Shown here: piece by piece, positions 26,284 through 35,017 of the stretch
How the letters are laid out: every line of letters starts with the position of its first letter
Numbering within the stretch: position 1 is the stretch's first letter
NCBI GenBank assembly: GCA_965215315.1
Contig: CBDCDB010000008.1
Coordinates: forward strand, 1,240,001 to 1,304,000
Source of the DNA: Truepera sp965215315
GTDB taxonomy: Bacteria > Deinococcota > Deinococci > Deinococcales > Trueperaceae
Length of the DNA stretch: 64,000 nucleotides
Reading direction: 5' to 3'
Notes under the pieces: generated by a model
What the model was told of the DNA's origin: nothing
What the model saw: only the letters and a program-made list of their open reading frames with translations
Databases searched by the model: none
Position numbers and translations under genes: made by a program

Positions 26284-26697
26284 TTAGACGGCGGTTGCTC
26301 CAAGCAGCTCGAGTGCTTGGGTAACAGCTTTGCGGAGGTCTCTGAGGGCATCGTAGCAACGCCTTGGGAGGAGCCAAGCCTTGAGCCGTTTCCAAAGACA
26401 TTCGATGAGATTGAAGTGTGGGCAATAAGGCGGCAGAAAGCGTAGATAGAGTCCCTGAGCTTCCCAAGCAGCACGTTTGGATTGAACCATTTTAGCGCGG
26501 TGAAAAGTAGCGTTATCCAGAACCACAACACTCAAGCTGTCAGGCGAACAGCTATCAGCGAGGTGTTCTAAGAAGGCTAGGACATTGGCACTTCTGACCG
26601 ATGTTTCTAAAGCTTCGTAGTGAAGCGTTTGCCTTGCTCCATAAACTTCGAGCGCACCGATAAGGTTAAGTCGTCCGTGACTGCGAACTAGGCCCAA
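26284..26697 (-). CDS. IS630-type transposase, C-terminal DDE part (copy 1)
   Basis: 137 residues carrying the second and third catalytic residues: SVVVLDNATFHRAKMV (Asp) and LRFLPPYCPHFNLIECLWKRLKAW (Glu). The first Asp (YYLDEVGF) lies upstream in another frame. It needs ribosomal frameshifting or fusion to be functional. Confidence 0.85.
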   Translation of the reverse strand: MGLVRSHGRLNLIGALEVYGARQTLHYEALETSVRSANVLAFLEHLADSCSPDSLSVVVLDNATFHRAKMVQSKRAAWEAQGLYLRFLPPYCPHFNLIECLWKRLKAWLLPRRCYDALRDLRKAVTQALELLGATAV

Positions 26698-26824
26698 CGG
26701 GCCGGGCTTTGCCCGTTCTATCTCCAGCGTGTCGGAACTGCTAATGTGGTGTGACCAGATTTTGCCCAGGTGTACGTTGTGCCCAGCGCCAGACTAAAGC
26801 CTACTTCGTCTAGATAATAAAGCT

Positions 26825-27340
26825 TCAGCCTTTTTTCTGCCGCCCCCTTTTAAGCGTGTCTAAACCCGCTCGGTGCTGCTGTTCAAGCTCAGGGTCTACC
26901 GTTTTACAGGGCACGTAGCGCGTCCTTTTCCAGACATAGCCCAAGCGGTTGAGGTGCTGGCGTATCGCTTCAGCTGTGACCTTTATGTTGAATTTCCCAG
27001 CTATCTCAGCGGCAAGCTGCGAGGCTGTCCAGCTCCGTTCTTCAGCAAGGTATAGGGCCAGTTGGGTTCTTATTTCGTCCGTAATCAAAGGAGCTTGTCC
27101 CGGCGCTGTGCCGTCGCCCAGACCTGCCACGCCTTGCTGTTGCCACCTTTTCAGATCGCGCCTGATACTTTCTTCGCCTCGGCCCAAGTAAGCAGCTAGC
27201 TTCGGCACACGCCAGCCTTGGTTCGATAACCGTAGAACACTGGCTCGCAGACGCACCTTGGGCTTGAAGTGGGGGGCTTTCTCTATCTCTAGCAGCTTTC
27301 TGTCTTCTTGCTCGCTCAGCTCAACATAGAGGGGTTGCAT
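26825..27340 (-). CDS. IS630-type transposase, N-terminal part (copy 1)
   Basis: 171 residues, helix-turn-helix DNA-binding part: VLRLSNQGWRVPKLAAYLGRGEESIRRDLKRW, then AEEIRQH-type second domain (TAEAIRQHLNRLGYVWKRTR). It ends RGRQKKG at TGA just after a slippery A-run, from which a -1 shift leads into the catalytic frame (LKLYYLDEVGF). A leaderless-type TATACT lies 6 nt before the ATG. Confidence 0.9.
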   Translation of the reverse strand: MQPLYVELSEQEDRKLLEIEKAPHFKPKVRLRASVLRLSNQGWRVPKLAAYLGRGEESIRRDLKRWQQQGVAGLGDGTAPGQAPLITDEIRTQLALYLAEERSWTASQLAAEIAGKFNIKVTAEAIRQHLNRLGYVWKRTRYVPCKTVDPELEQQHRAGLDTLKRGRQKKG

Positions 27341-27965
27341 CCCTCAAGTATAGCTTGGGGATACTTAGGTCATCCGGCGCTAGGTCATCCGGCGCTAGGT
27401 CGTCCGGCGTGACACCGGGGGGCAGTTCAGCCAGAAGCTGCGCGGGTAAAGGGGGAAGCCGGGACGCTCTAAACGCAGACAGCAGCACAGCGTCCACCTT
27501 GATATTTTCGGGTGCGTTGTAGACCGCGCGGAACGCCAAAACCGGCAGCTTTTCCGCGCCCAGCAGGTCACGGCGCAAGTCTCTTGGATTAAGCACATCG
27601 ACGGGCTTGATGCCGTTCGCCGAACCCCAGGCAATCAGTTGTTGATCAAAACTTACATCGAAGTCGCCTAAAAAGAGCCGCGCGTAAGCCTCCCCGAGTT
27701 CAACCTCGGTTTGACCCGGTACAGCGTCGTATTCGCTCCGCAACGTCACGAGAAAATCCGCGTCCGGGAAGATACCCAAACCGACCTCGCCGGATACGTC
27801 CAACTCGAGTTCACCCAGAGACGTAACGCTTTTGTCGTTGTCAAAGCAAACGCCCGCCGTAGAGCTGAGTTCACCGCCAAGCTCAACTTGAGCGAGGGCG
27901 GGAAGTAGCGCAAAACCCAACAACGTCAGCGCGAGTACGAGATAGCGCTTGCTAGAAATTGCCGC

Positions 27966-27989
27966 GAAACGGGGTTCAAACCCCGTTTC
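27966..27989. repeat. Perfect inverted repeat beside the broken OMP gene
   Basis: Arms GAAACGGGG and CCCCGTTTC with a 6-base centre. No T-run follows on either strand, so it is not a clear terminator. Function unknown. Confidence 0.5.
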
Positions 27990-28231
27990 AGGCGTAAGGC
28001 GATAGGTAGTTAACCTGAGTGCGAGGTTTCTCCGGGAATAGGTTTTCCGCCCCTGACAGGTTTCCTCTCATAAGCTTAAGGCGTACCTATGACAAAAACG
28101 CTCGAGTACTTTCAAGAAACGGCGAAGTCGCAATCTTTGGGAAGGTCGTCAGTCACCGAAACTACAGGATTTGCGTACCCGACGCGAGAATAACTCCGAA
28201 CTCGGGTTAGTTACGGTTATCTGAATCGACA

Positions 28232-29382
28232 TCAGCGTCCGTTAGCGCTGTAAAAAGCGTTCGGTAAAAAGGTGAGCATAGCCGCTGAAATAGCGACACC
28301 CGAAATCACGACGCCCAACCCGGTTTCTGTGAGCATGAGGCGGATGGCGTCATCTTTGGCTCTGCCGTGCGAGAGTTCAAAGTATAGTAGGTATCAGCTG
28401 GTTTGAGCCGCTCTGGGACAATGATCGTCGTTCCTGCGGAGGACTTCGTACACTAGCACGCACCCCTGAGAGATGATAGCTGCGAGCTTCGCGCTCAGTA
28501 GGTGTGATAATTGCTGTAGTAGCGGCCTAACAGGTGAAGTGAAAACGAGCTACCGACCGCCATAATCGCCACAGGCGAAATCACGCTCAGGGTGGTCATC
28601 TCGATACCCAGATAGCCGAGCATCCCAAACGACCAGATAAGACCCATCAGCACCGTAACGAGAGGAAGGAGTGCGCCCTGAGGCGTGCGGAAATTCAAAA
28701 ACAAAAAAGGCCAAGATGAGCAGCGCGGCTAGACCTGTCAGTAGCGGCAAGTCGCGTTGCACCGAGGTTTGCATCACAGCCTGAATCGCGGGTTCGCCCG
28801 AAGTGCAACTCTCGCCTGACCAGTTGGCGCTTGTAAGCCGGGCCAGCTCAGCGTTAAACGCCAGCGAGTCGTAAGTGGGCTCGAGTTCAATCAAAATTGT
28901 CGCAAACTTCCCGCTACTACTGACCAAAAGACCGTCTTTGTAGATATAAGAATTCGCAAAAAAAGCCTGCGTAGCAGCGATATTTTATACGCTGATTGCG
29001 CCTGCTTGCGGGAGCAGGTCTTCGGTTGCCAAAAAGCCGTCGTTATCCTCAAAACGCGACCCGTTGCCCACATTCGTCACCGAAATAACGTCGGGAATCC
29101 CCTCGGTAGCGGTCGTCAGCGTACAGATTTTCCCCAAGGCTTCAGGCGTATAGATATCGCCGCCTAACAGAACGATGGCGGTTTCGGACCGTTCACCGAA
29201 GGTCGTCTCGATCTCTTCGTTGAGTACGGAAATAGAAGATTCTGTCGGGCTGGAGCGCGTCGGTCGAATCGTCCATCGTCAGGTTTCTGAGGCCGAAACC
29301 CATGATGACAAATAGAGCGATGACGAGCCAACTTTGCCCTCAAACAAAGCTGGCTAACCCACGCACGGGCTAGCTCTCTCAT
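28232..29382 (-). pseudogene. Decayed RND/MMPL-family exporter gene
   Basis: Recognisable pieces in several frames: GFGLRNLTMDDSTDAL after the first helix, FGERSETAIVLLGGDIYTPEALG, IPDVISVTNVGNGSRFEDND, an in-frame stop near 28987, then SSGKFATILIELEPTYDSLAFN, LPLLTGLAALLILAFFVFEF, the helices TVLMGLIWSFGMLGYLGIEMT and VISPVAIMAVGSSFSLHLLGRYY, and after a foreign repeat LSHGRAKDDAIRLMLTE and TGLGVVISGVAIS. This is the N-terminal half of an HAE3/MMPL pump. Only the first half remains. TetR-type operators lie upstream. Confidence 0.8.
28384..28505. repeat. Dispersed repeat, copy A (about 120 bp)
   Basis: Shares blocks with 44035-44150: GGTATCA followed by CTGGTTTGAGCC at the left, then CTAGCACGCACCCCT and AGAGATGATAGCT at the right, with a middle part that is longer here. 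It splits the RND pseudogene between the HLLGRYYS helix end and LSHGRAKDD, so it behaves as an inserted element. It has no coding capacity. Confidence 0.7.
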
Positions 29383-29454
29383 ACGGTTTGGGAAGGCTAC
29401 ACGGCAAAGGAATCATCGGTTTCAACACTTCTCATCGGAGACTTGCCAGTGTTA

Positions 29455-29505
29455 TGATCGACTGTCAATCGTAACTATAGAGCATAGATGACTGACTGTC
29501 AATCA
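29455..29505. promoter_or_regulatory. Two TetR-type operators upstream of the dead RND gene
   Basis: The 17-bp palindrome TGACTGACTGTCAATCA (29489-29505) has the TGAnTGAC-N-GTCAnTCA form used by many TetR repressors. A close second copy lies at 29455-29471. They sit upstream of the RND pseudogene and downstream of a frameshifted tetR gene. Confidence 0.7.
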
Positions 29506-29677
29506 CCCTTACAAAGGTGTGACAATCTTCTCCCGAAGGTCTCAAGGAAGCAGAGTTTTAAGAAGACGACACCGTTTTTATTTCTACGCGGATGACAGAA
29601 GGAACTAAAGATTTTGATGATTTTCGCCTTAGCGCTTCTGCAGAAAACGGCGTCCACTAGATTTGTGTTTAGGCAAC
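29506..29677. other. Intergenic stretch between operators and IS copy 2
   Basis: No gene or clear structure is seen. It is AT-richer than the flanks. Part of it may be the former tetR-RND spacer into which the IS inserted. Confidence 0.3.
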
Positions 29678-29704
29678 TAAGTATCCCCAAGCTATACTTG
29701 AGGG

Positions 29705-30220
29705 ATGCAACCCCTCTATGTTGAGCTGAGCGAGCAAGAAGACAGAAAGCTGCTAGAGATAGAGAAAGCCCCCCACTTCAAGCCCAAGGTGCGTCTGCGA
29801 GCCAGTGTTCTACGGTTATCGAACCAAGGCTGGCGTGTGCCGAAGCTAGCTGCTTACTTGGGCCGAGGCGAAGAAAGTATCAGGCGCGATCTGAAAAGGT
29901 GGCAACAGCAAGGCGTGGCAGGTCTGGGCGACGGCACAGCGCCGGGACAAGCTCCTTTGATTACGGACGAAATAAGAACCCAACTGGCCCTATACCTTGC
30001 TGAAGAACGGAGCTGGACAGCCTCGCAGCTTGCCGCTGAGATAGCTGGGAAATTCAACATAAAGGTCACAGCTGAAGCGATACGCCAGCACCTCAACCGC
30101 TTGGGCTATGTCTGGAAAAGGACGCGCTACGTGCCCTGTAAAACGGTAGACCCTGAGCTTGAACAGCAGCACCGAGCGGGTTTAGACACGCTTAAAAGGG
30201 GGCGGCAGAAAAAAGGCTGA
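29705..30220 (+). CDS. IS630-type transposase, N-terminal part (copy 2)
   Basis: Identical to the copy 1 protein. TATACT (29693-29698) is 6 nt before the ATG, inside the IS end, so the element carries its own leaderless promoter. At the end, the A-run at 30209-30214 before GGCTGA allows a -1 shift to the frame LKLYYLDEVGFSLALG, which itself stops at TAG 30325-30327. Confidence 0.9.
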   Translation: MQPLYVELSEQEDRKLLEIEKAPHFKPKVRLRASVLRLSNQGWRVPKLAAYLGRGEESIRRDLKRWQQQGVAGLGDGTAPGQAPLITDEIRTQLALYLAEERSWTASQLAAEIAGKFNIKVTAEAIRQHLNRLGYVWKRTRYVPCKTVDPELEQQHRAGLDTLKRGRQKKG

Positions 30221-30347
30221 AGCTTTATTATCTAGACGAAGTAGGCTTTAGTCTGGCGCTGGGCACAACGTACACCTGGGCAAAATCTGGTCACACCACA
30301 TTAGCAGTTCCGACACGCTGGAGATAGAACGGGCAAAGCCCGGCCCG

Positions 30348-30761
30348 TTGGGCCTAGTTCGCAGTCACGGACGACTTAACCTTATCGGTGCGCTCGAAGT
30401 TTATGGAGCAAGGCAAACGCTTCACTACGAAGCTTTAGAAACATCGGTCAGAAGTGCCAATGTCCTAGCCTTCTTAGAACACCTCGCTGATAGCTGTTCG
30501 CCTGACAGCTTGAGTGTTGTGGTTCTGGATAACGCTACTTTTCACCGCGCTAAAATGGTTCAATCCAAACGTGCTGCTTGGGAAGCTCAGGGACTCTATC
30601 TACGCTTTCTGCCGCCTTATTGCCCACACTTCAATCTCATCGAATGTCTTTGGAAACGGCTCAAGGCTTGGCTCCTCCCAAGGCGTTGCTACGATGCCCT
30701 CAGAGACCTCCGCAAAGCTGTTACCCAAGCACTCGAGCTGCTTGGAGCAACCGCCGTCTAA
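30348..30761 (+). CDS. IS630-type transposase, C-terminal DDE part (copy 2)
   Basis: Identical to copy 1. The frame is open upstream to at least about 30294 (reading EIERAKPGPLGLVRSHG), overlapping the middle frame that contains the first catalytic Asp. Joining all three parts needs two successive -1 changes. Confidence 0.85.
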   Translation: MGLVRSHGRLNLIGALEVYGARQTLHYEALETSVRSANVLAFLEHLADSCSPDSLSVVVLDNATFHRAKMVQSKRAAWEAQGLYLRFLPPYCPHFNLIECLWKRLKAWLLPRRCYDALRDLRKAVTQALELLGATAV

Positions 30762-30812
30762 GCCTCAGTCTTCATTTGGGGGTACTTAGCAACCGAAATT
30801 CGTTTGAAAACG

Positions 30813-31411
30813 CTAGCTCTTAGCCCCCAAAGCGCGGCACAAAAACGTCGCTGTCTGCTCGATGTAGTGGTCTTTGTCCACATCGATTTGGGTAATCACC
30901 AGGTCGTGGGCCACGCGGTTCATCACGCCGTCTATGAGCCGAATGGCGACGTTGAGGTCGGTACGTTCATCGAGCAGACCGTTTCTCTGACTGTTCTCCA
31001 GAAGCCCCATCATGAGAGGATGAAAACTTTCTGAGCGGAAATCATCATCGGCGATAATCGGGTTTCAGAGGCGATAATATCGAAGAGCGTACCGGACGAT
31101 TTCACCGTTTGATAAACCGTCTGGAGCATCGTTTCGAGCGTTCCCTTGAGGTCTTTGACCCTTTCCTCATCACTCAGCAGGTTCCGCGTATGTTCAAAAA
31201 GCACCTGCCTGAGTTCTTCGGCGAAGGCGTGGGGCAGGTCGGCTTTGGCCTTGAAATAGAGGTAAAACGTCCCCTGCGCGACACCTGCCCGCTTGACGAT
31301 TTCCGACACTGACGCCTGCTCGTAACCTTTTTCCAAAAAGACGGCTCGAGCCGCGTCCAAAATACGTTCGCGTTTGTCCGAGGTTCGTTTGAGGGCTGAA
31401 GGTGACGCCAT
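30813..31411 (-). pseudogene. TetR-family regulator, frameshifted
   Basis: N-terminal part (31010-31411) is a clear TetR domain: RERILDAARAVFLEKGYEQ, then ASVSEIVKRAGVAQGTFYLYFKAK. At about 31060 the frame changes; the remaining ligand domain continues in another frame as FRSESFHPLMMGLLENSQRNG to ATFLCRALGAKS at 30813. TATACT lies 8 nt before the ATG. The truncated 133-residue product retains the DNA-binding domain but most of the dimer/ligand domain is lost. It was probably the repressor of the adjacent RND pump. Confidence 0.8.
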
Positions 31412-31524
31412 CGCTAGTCAGTATAGCGTCAGCTCGCCCCGAAACAGGTCACTTCTACCTGTGCAGTGACCTCAAAGTTCGTACCGAGTCGGTCTCGAGT
31501 TTTGTCCCTAGGCGAAAGCTGGTA

Positions 31525-33006
31525 TCAGTGCGCTGGACTCTGCAGAAGCGCTTCCGGTTTGTCGTGCTGCGCCAACCGCGCAATCAGCGCAGCGCTCGCC
31601 TCGTTTTGCCCTTTAAGCTCGACATGGACGCCGCGCCGCATCAACTTCAGCGCTACCTTGTCTAAAGCGGCAATCGCCGAACCGTCCCAAACGTGCGCGT
31701 TTGTCAGGTCGATGACGACGCGCTCGACCTCTTCTTGAACGTCGAAAGCGTCGATGAAACCCTGTGTCGAAACGAAAAAGAGCTGACCGCTGACCGTATA
31801 GGTGCGGGTTTCACCGTCTTCGCTGAGGGTGCTGGTAACGCTCGAGAGCTGCGACACTTTGCGGGCAAAAAACAGCGTACTTAAGAGCACACCAACGAGC
31901 ACGCCTTGCGCTAAGTTGTGCGTCAAAACAGTCGTCGCCACGGTTGCCAGCATGACAATCGCTTCACCTCTAGGAACAACCGTAAGGTTGCGCAACGATG
32001 ACCAGTCAAACGTGCTGACAGACACCATAATCATCACTGCAACAAGTGCGCCCATCGGAATCTGCCGCACCCACGGCGACAATACGAGGATTAAAAAGAG
32101 TAGTACCACCCCAGCGATAAGGGTCGAAAGCCTGCCGCGTCCGCCCGACTTGACGTTGATAACCGATTGCCCGATCATCGCGCAACCCGCCATCCCACCG
32201 AAAAAGCCGGTGACGATGTTCGCAATCCCCTGACCCCGCGCTTCTTTGTTTTTGTTGCTGCCGGTATCGGTCATATCGTCAACGATTTGGGCGGTAAGGA
32301 GCGACTCCAAGAGCCCTACCAAGGCCAACGTCAATGCGACCGGCAAGATAATCCCGAGTGTCTCCAGCGTCAACGGCACTGCCGGTAGAGCAAAGAAAGG
32401 TAGCGCACTCGGCAGTTCACCCATATCCCCGACGGTGCCCACGTTCGCCCCCGTAAATATACTCACGAGCGTCAGTACGACAATCGCCACGAGCGCACTC
32501 GGCACCGCTTTGGTCAACCTCGGCAAACCGTAAATAATCGCGAGTCCGGCGGCAACCATCGCGTACATCTGCCAGGTTTCCCCCGCAAATTGCGGCAGCT
32601 GCGCCGTAAAAATCAGGATGGCGAGCGCGTTGACAAACCCTATCATCACGCTACGCGGCACGAACTTGAGGTAGCGCCCGAGCTTGAAGACGCCGAACAA
32701 AATTTGGATGACGCCGGTCAGGATGGTGGTGGCGAAGAGGTACTCGAGGCCGTAATCACGTACCAGCGTAATCATCAGGAGCGCCATCGCCCCGGTCGCC
32801 GCGCTGATCATCCCCGGACGCCCACCGACAAAGGCAATCACGACCGCGATAGAAAACGACGCGTAGAGTCCGACCGCCGGGTCAACTCCGGCAATAATCG
32901 AGAAAGCGATAGCTTCAGGGATAAGGGCTAAGGCGACGACGAGACCGGCGAGAATATCACCGCGAACGTTACCGAACCACTCGCGTTTAAGCGTTTGGGA
33001 AAGCAT
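31525..33006 (-). CDS. SulP-family anion transporter with STAS domain
   Basis: 493 residues from ATG 33006, chosen because AAAGAGG lies 7 bases upstream. The SulP core starts RGDILAGLVVALALIPEAIAFSIIAGVDP and includes GLYASFSIAVVIAFVGGRPGMISAATGA and GFFGGMAGCAMIGQSVINVKSGGRGRLST, with about 11-12 helices. The C-terminal STAS domain (~400-493) shows VYTVSGQLFF-like start and VVIDLTNAHVWDGSAIAALDKV. Members carry sulfate, bicarbonate or other anions; the substrate cannot be set from sequence. A uspA-type gene is divergent. Confidence 0.92.
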   Translation of the reverse strand: MLSQTLKREWFGNVRGDILAGLVVALALIPEAIAFSIIAGVDPAVGLYASFSIAVVIAFVGGRPGMISAATGAMALLMITLVRDYGLEYLFATTILTGVIQILFGVFKLGRYLKFVPRSVMIGFVNALAILIFTAQLPQFAGETWQMYAMVAAGLAIIYGLPRLTKAVPSALVAIVVLTLVSIFTGANVGTVGDMGELPSALPFFALPAVPLTLETLGIILPVALTLALVGLLESLLTAQIVDDMTDTGSNKNKEARGQGIANIVTGFFGGMAGCAMIGQSVINVKSGGRGRLSTLIAGVVLLFLILVLSPWVRQIPMGALVAVMIMVSVSTFDWSSLRNLTVVPRGEAIVMLATVATTVLTHNLAQGVLVGVLLSTLFFARKVSQLSSVTSTLSEDGETRTYTVSGQLFFVSTQGFIDAFDVQEEVERVVIDLTNAHVWDGSAIAALDKVALKLMRRGVHVELKGQNEASAALIARLAQHDKPEALLQSPAH

Positions 33007-33331
33007 AAAAAACCTCTTTGGTTGGGAGTCAGGCAGCTGCCTGTTTGAAAGCGTGAGCAAGCATCGGGAAGGCGTCAGGGCAGAAGAGTACGCGTGTAGG
33101 CTGTCCTCAGTTGAGTTTTAAGTGGGAGCCTCGAGTGTCACAAAAGTAGCCGGGGTAGGTGAGCTTCGGGCGAGTCAGCAGGTGCGGGCGGTACGTCCAG
33201 CCCCGCGCTGTTCACATTATGACCCAGCGACCCGGGACACGCAAGGGACTTTGAACGTTAGACTATGCACACGTCGTTTTCTGTGATTTGTTTTGTACGG
33301 CTTCGTCTCGCCCGTTCTCTGGAGGTCTGCT
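33007..33331. promoter_or_regulatory. Divergent spacer between SulP and UspA genes
   Basis: No gene is seen in about 325 bases. Candidate plus-strand -10 boxes (TAGACT near 33260) are unsupported by a good -35. The stretch contains one CTCGAG and no strong hairpin. Confidence 0.35.
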
Positions 33332-33769
33332 ATGTTCAGCCGTCTGCTCTTACCGATAGATTTTTCGCCCAGCGCGGCTTCGGCGCTCGAGACTGCGCGG
33401 CAGCATTTTCCGGACGCGACCGTAAAACTTTTGCATATCATCAGCGCGCAGCAGGTCGCCACGCTTTACGCCGACACCTTTACCTCGCCGGTTGACGCGG
33501 CGGCGGCGCGGCGGACGCTCGAGCAAGAATCTTTAGAGCGCCTTCAAAAGCTAGCCCAAGAAAACGAAGACTGTACGGTCGTCGTTGGACAACCTGCTGA
33601 GACCATTTTGGAGCAAGCAGCGGCGTGGCGTCCCGACCTGATCGTCATGGGCACGCATGGGCGCACCGGACTGGCGCACTTTCTCAACGGCAGCGTTGCT
33701 GAAGAGGTGGTGCGGAATGCGCGGTTGCCGGTTTTGGTGGTGCATGAACGCGTTGGTGAGCCTGCGTAA
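33332..33769 (+). CDS. Universal stress protein UspA family
   Basis: 145 residues from ATG 33332 with TGGAGG upstream. It begins MFSRLLLPIDFSPSAASALE and carries the ATP-binding pattern GTHGRTGLAHFLNGSVAEEVVRNA (G-2x-G-9x-GS) before LPVLVV. UspA proteins with this motif bind ATP and dimerise in the cytoplasm; the role is stress-related and otherwise undefined. Divergent from the SulP gene, with which paired arrangements are common. Confidence 0.92.
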   Translation: MFSRLLLPIDFSPSAASALETARQHFPDATVKLLHIISAQQVATLYADTFTSPVDAAAARRTLEQESLERLQKLAQENEDCTVVVGQPAETILEQAAAWRPDLIVMGTHGRTGLAHFLNGSVAEEVVRNARLPVLVVHERVGEPA

Positions 33770-33806
33770 GTCCATCACAAGTCTTGAACATCAAACTCGT
33801 AACAGC

Positions 33807-33831
33807 AAAAAAGCCCCGGATAAGTGGGGCT
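33807..33831 (-). terminator. Terminator after the beta-propeller lipoprotein gene
   Basis: Stem AGCCCC / GGGGCT with 8-base loop; on the minus strand it is followed by six T. It lies 23 bases past the minus-strand stop, between convergent genes. Confidence 0.82.
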
Positions 33832-33853
33832 CGAGGTCATCGAAGCTTGACGT

Positions 33854-35017
33854 TTAGCGTTTCCAGATAGAATTGCCGGAGCTATTCAACTTACTGATGT
33901 ACCCGTCATTTTCGCCACCTTTGTAGGGGTGCGCGAGCGCTCCTTGAGTTGCACCGGTAATGTAGATACCACTACCGTTGACTGTAGCAATGCCGCGTGC
34001 GTCGTCGTAAGCTGAAGTACCGAAGGTCTTTGTCCATAAGACTTTGCCACTCGAGTTGAGTTTACGGGTAAAAATGTTGCGGTTGCTGCTCGAGGCACTG
34101 TATTTACCGGTCAGATAAACGTTCCCGGTGGCGTCGCTCGCCATATCAGCGACCACTAAACTCGTGAGTCCACTTTGCGCTTTGCTCCAAAGTTGCTTGC
34201 CGTTCACGTCGAGTTTACGAACGGTTGTTTTGTTTTTGATGTAGACGTTCGTTCCCGACGCAGCGATTGCGTCGCCTGCACCCGTTTTCGTCCACGCTAC
34301 GCTGCCGCTACTGCTTATGCGACTGACTCCCGTCGTTCCGGTGACGAAGATGCTGCCGTTGCTGGCAACTGAGATAGCTTTCGCCTCCCCGACGCTGAGC
34401 GAACGTTTCCAGACAAAGGTTCCTGCGGTTGTGTACTTAGTCACATAAGGCGCTGTGTAGTCGGTGTTGGCAAAGTAGATGTTGCCTACAGCGTCTACTG
34501 CGCCGCTTGCACCTTGAGCCCCATTGTAGTCGAGATAGATGGTTCTGATCAGTTTGCCCGACAAGTCATATTTATAGACAACATTTTCGTCGTCGCCGCA
34601 CGAACAGTCATCTTCCGCAACAAAGATATATGAAACGCCGTTCTTATCCGACTTAACACCTATGGGCGTTGCGATACCCGAATAATCGGTATACCCGGAA
34701 TAGTAGCCACCAGCCACATACCTTGACCAGATAAGTTTGCCACTTATGTCGTAGCGGTTCAGGTAAATGTCGTCACTAGAATAATAAACATCGTCGTCCC
34801 ACTGCTCATCGTAGGAATAACCATAAGAATGCTCTTCTGCAAGACCGAAAATGCGTCCGCTAGGAGAGATAGCCACGTCATTCCCGTAATCGTTATATTC
34901 ACCGCCAAATTGAGGCTCGAGCGTCGGGGCGGCAAGATCATTGGGTGTGCTACAGGCACCTAAGACAAGAGTGAGGGCGAGCGCTGAAAGCGCCCAAGCA
35001 GAGCGGGCAAGGTTCAT
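33854..35017 (-). CDS. Lipoprotein with SBBP-type beta-propeller repeats
   Basis: 387 residues from ATG 35017 (TTGGAGG upstream). Signal with lipobox LVLGAC (~residue 22). The body is a chain of repeats of the form YDLSGKLIW / LNSSGKVLWTKTFG with intervening GNVYLTGKY and GIYITGATQG strands, as in SBBP and PQQ-like propellers. It probably sits on the outer face of a membrane. No catalytic residues are evident. Confidence 0.85.
   Translation of the reverse strand: MNLARSAWALSALALTLVLGACSTPNDLAAPTLEPQFGGEYNDYGNDVAISPSGRIFGLAEEHSYGYSYDEQWDDDVYYSSDDIYLNRYDISGKLIWSRYVAGGYYSGYTDYSGIATPIGVKSDKNGVSYIFVAEDDCSCGDDENVVYKYDLSGKLIRTIYLDYNGAQGASGAVDAVGNIYFANTDYTAPYVTKYTTAGTFVWKRSLSVGEAKAISVASNGSIFVTGTTGVSRISSSGSVAWTKTGAGDAIAASGTNVYIKNKTTVRKLDVNGKQLWSKAQSGLTSLVVADMASDATGNVYLTGKYSASSSNRNIFTRKLNSSGKVLWTKTFGTSAYDDARGIATVNGSGIYITGATQGALAHPYKGGENDGYISKLNSSGNSIWKR

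Larger units (their letters stand above)
26259..27365 (-). mobile_element. IS630-type insertion sequence, copy 1 (1107 bp)
   Basis: Ends AGTATCCCCAA (at 27365, inward) and AGTACCCCCAA (at 26259) form an 11-bp inverted repeat with one mismatch. TA is duplicated at 26257-26258 and 27366-27367, and the outer bases make the target CTAG. This matches the insertion habit of IS630. It has the same length and the same encoded proteins as copy 2 at 29680-30786, which has the opposite orientation, so the duplication is recent. Confidence 0.93.
25584..27962 (-). pseudogene. Outer membrane beta-barrel protein gene, broken by an IS and by point lesions
   Basis: N-terminal part (27321-27962): signal-like LVLALTLLGFALLPALAQVELGGEL followed by strands with LGELELDVSGEVGLG, FDQQLIAWGSANGIKPVDVLNPRDL, reminiscent of DUF1302-type porins. 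C-terminal part (25584-26230, in three frames) ends with the strand FTFSLAYAF, whose terminal Phe is typical of barrel proteins. IS copy 1 lies between them; removing it at TA joins the parts in frame, but a TAG soon follows and further frame changes come after, and no start codon remains. The gene was therefore probably already decaying. It is next to a dead RND transporter gene, so it probably belonged to an efflux system. Confidence 0.75.
29680..30786 (+). mobile_element. IS630-type insertion sequence, copy 2 (1107 bp)
   Basis: Same ends as copy 1 (AGTATCCCCAA inward from 29680; AGTACCCCCAA inward from 30786). TA duplicated at 29678-29679 and 30787-30788, target again CTAG. Opposite orientation to copy 1, with 2.3 kb of efflux-locus remains between them. 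The encoded proteins are identical to those of copy 1. Confidence 0.93.

Noticed and set aside
27966..27989. GAAACGGGG/CCCCGTTTC palindrome as a terminator or tRNA arm
   Set aside because: The GGTTCAAACC core resembles a T-arm, but no acceptor or anticodon arms surround it, and no T-run follows.
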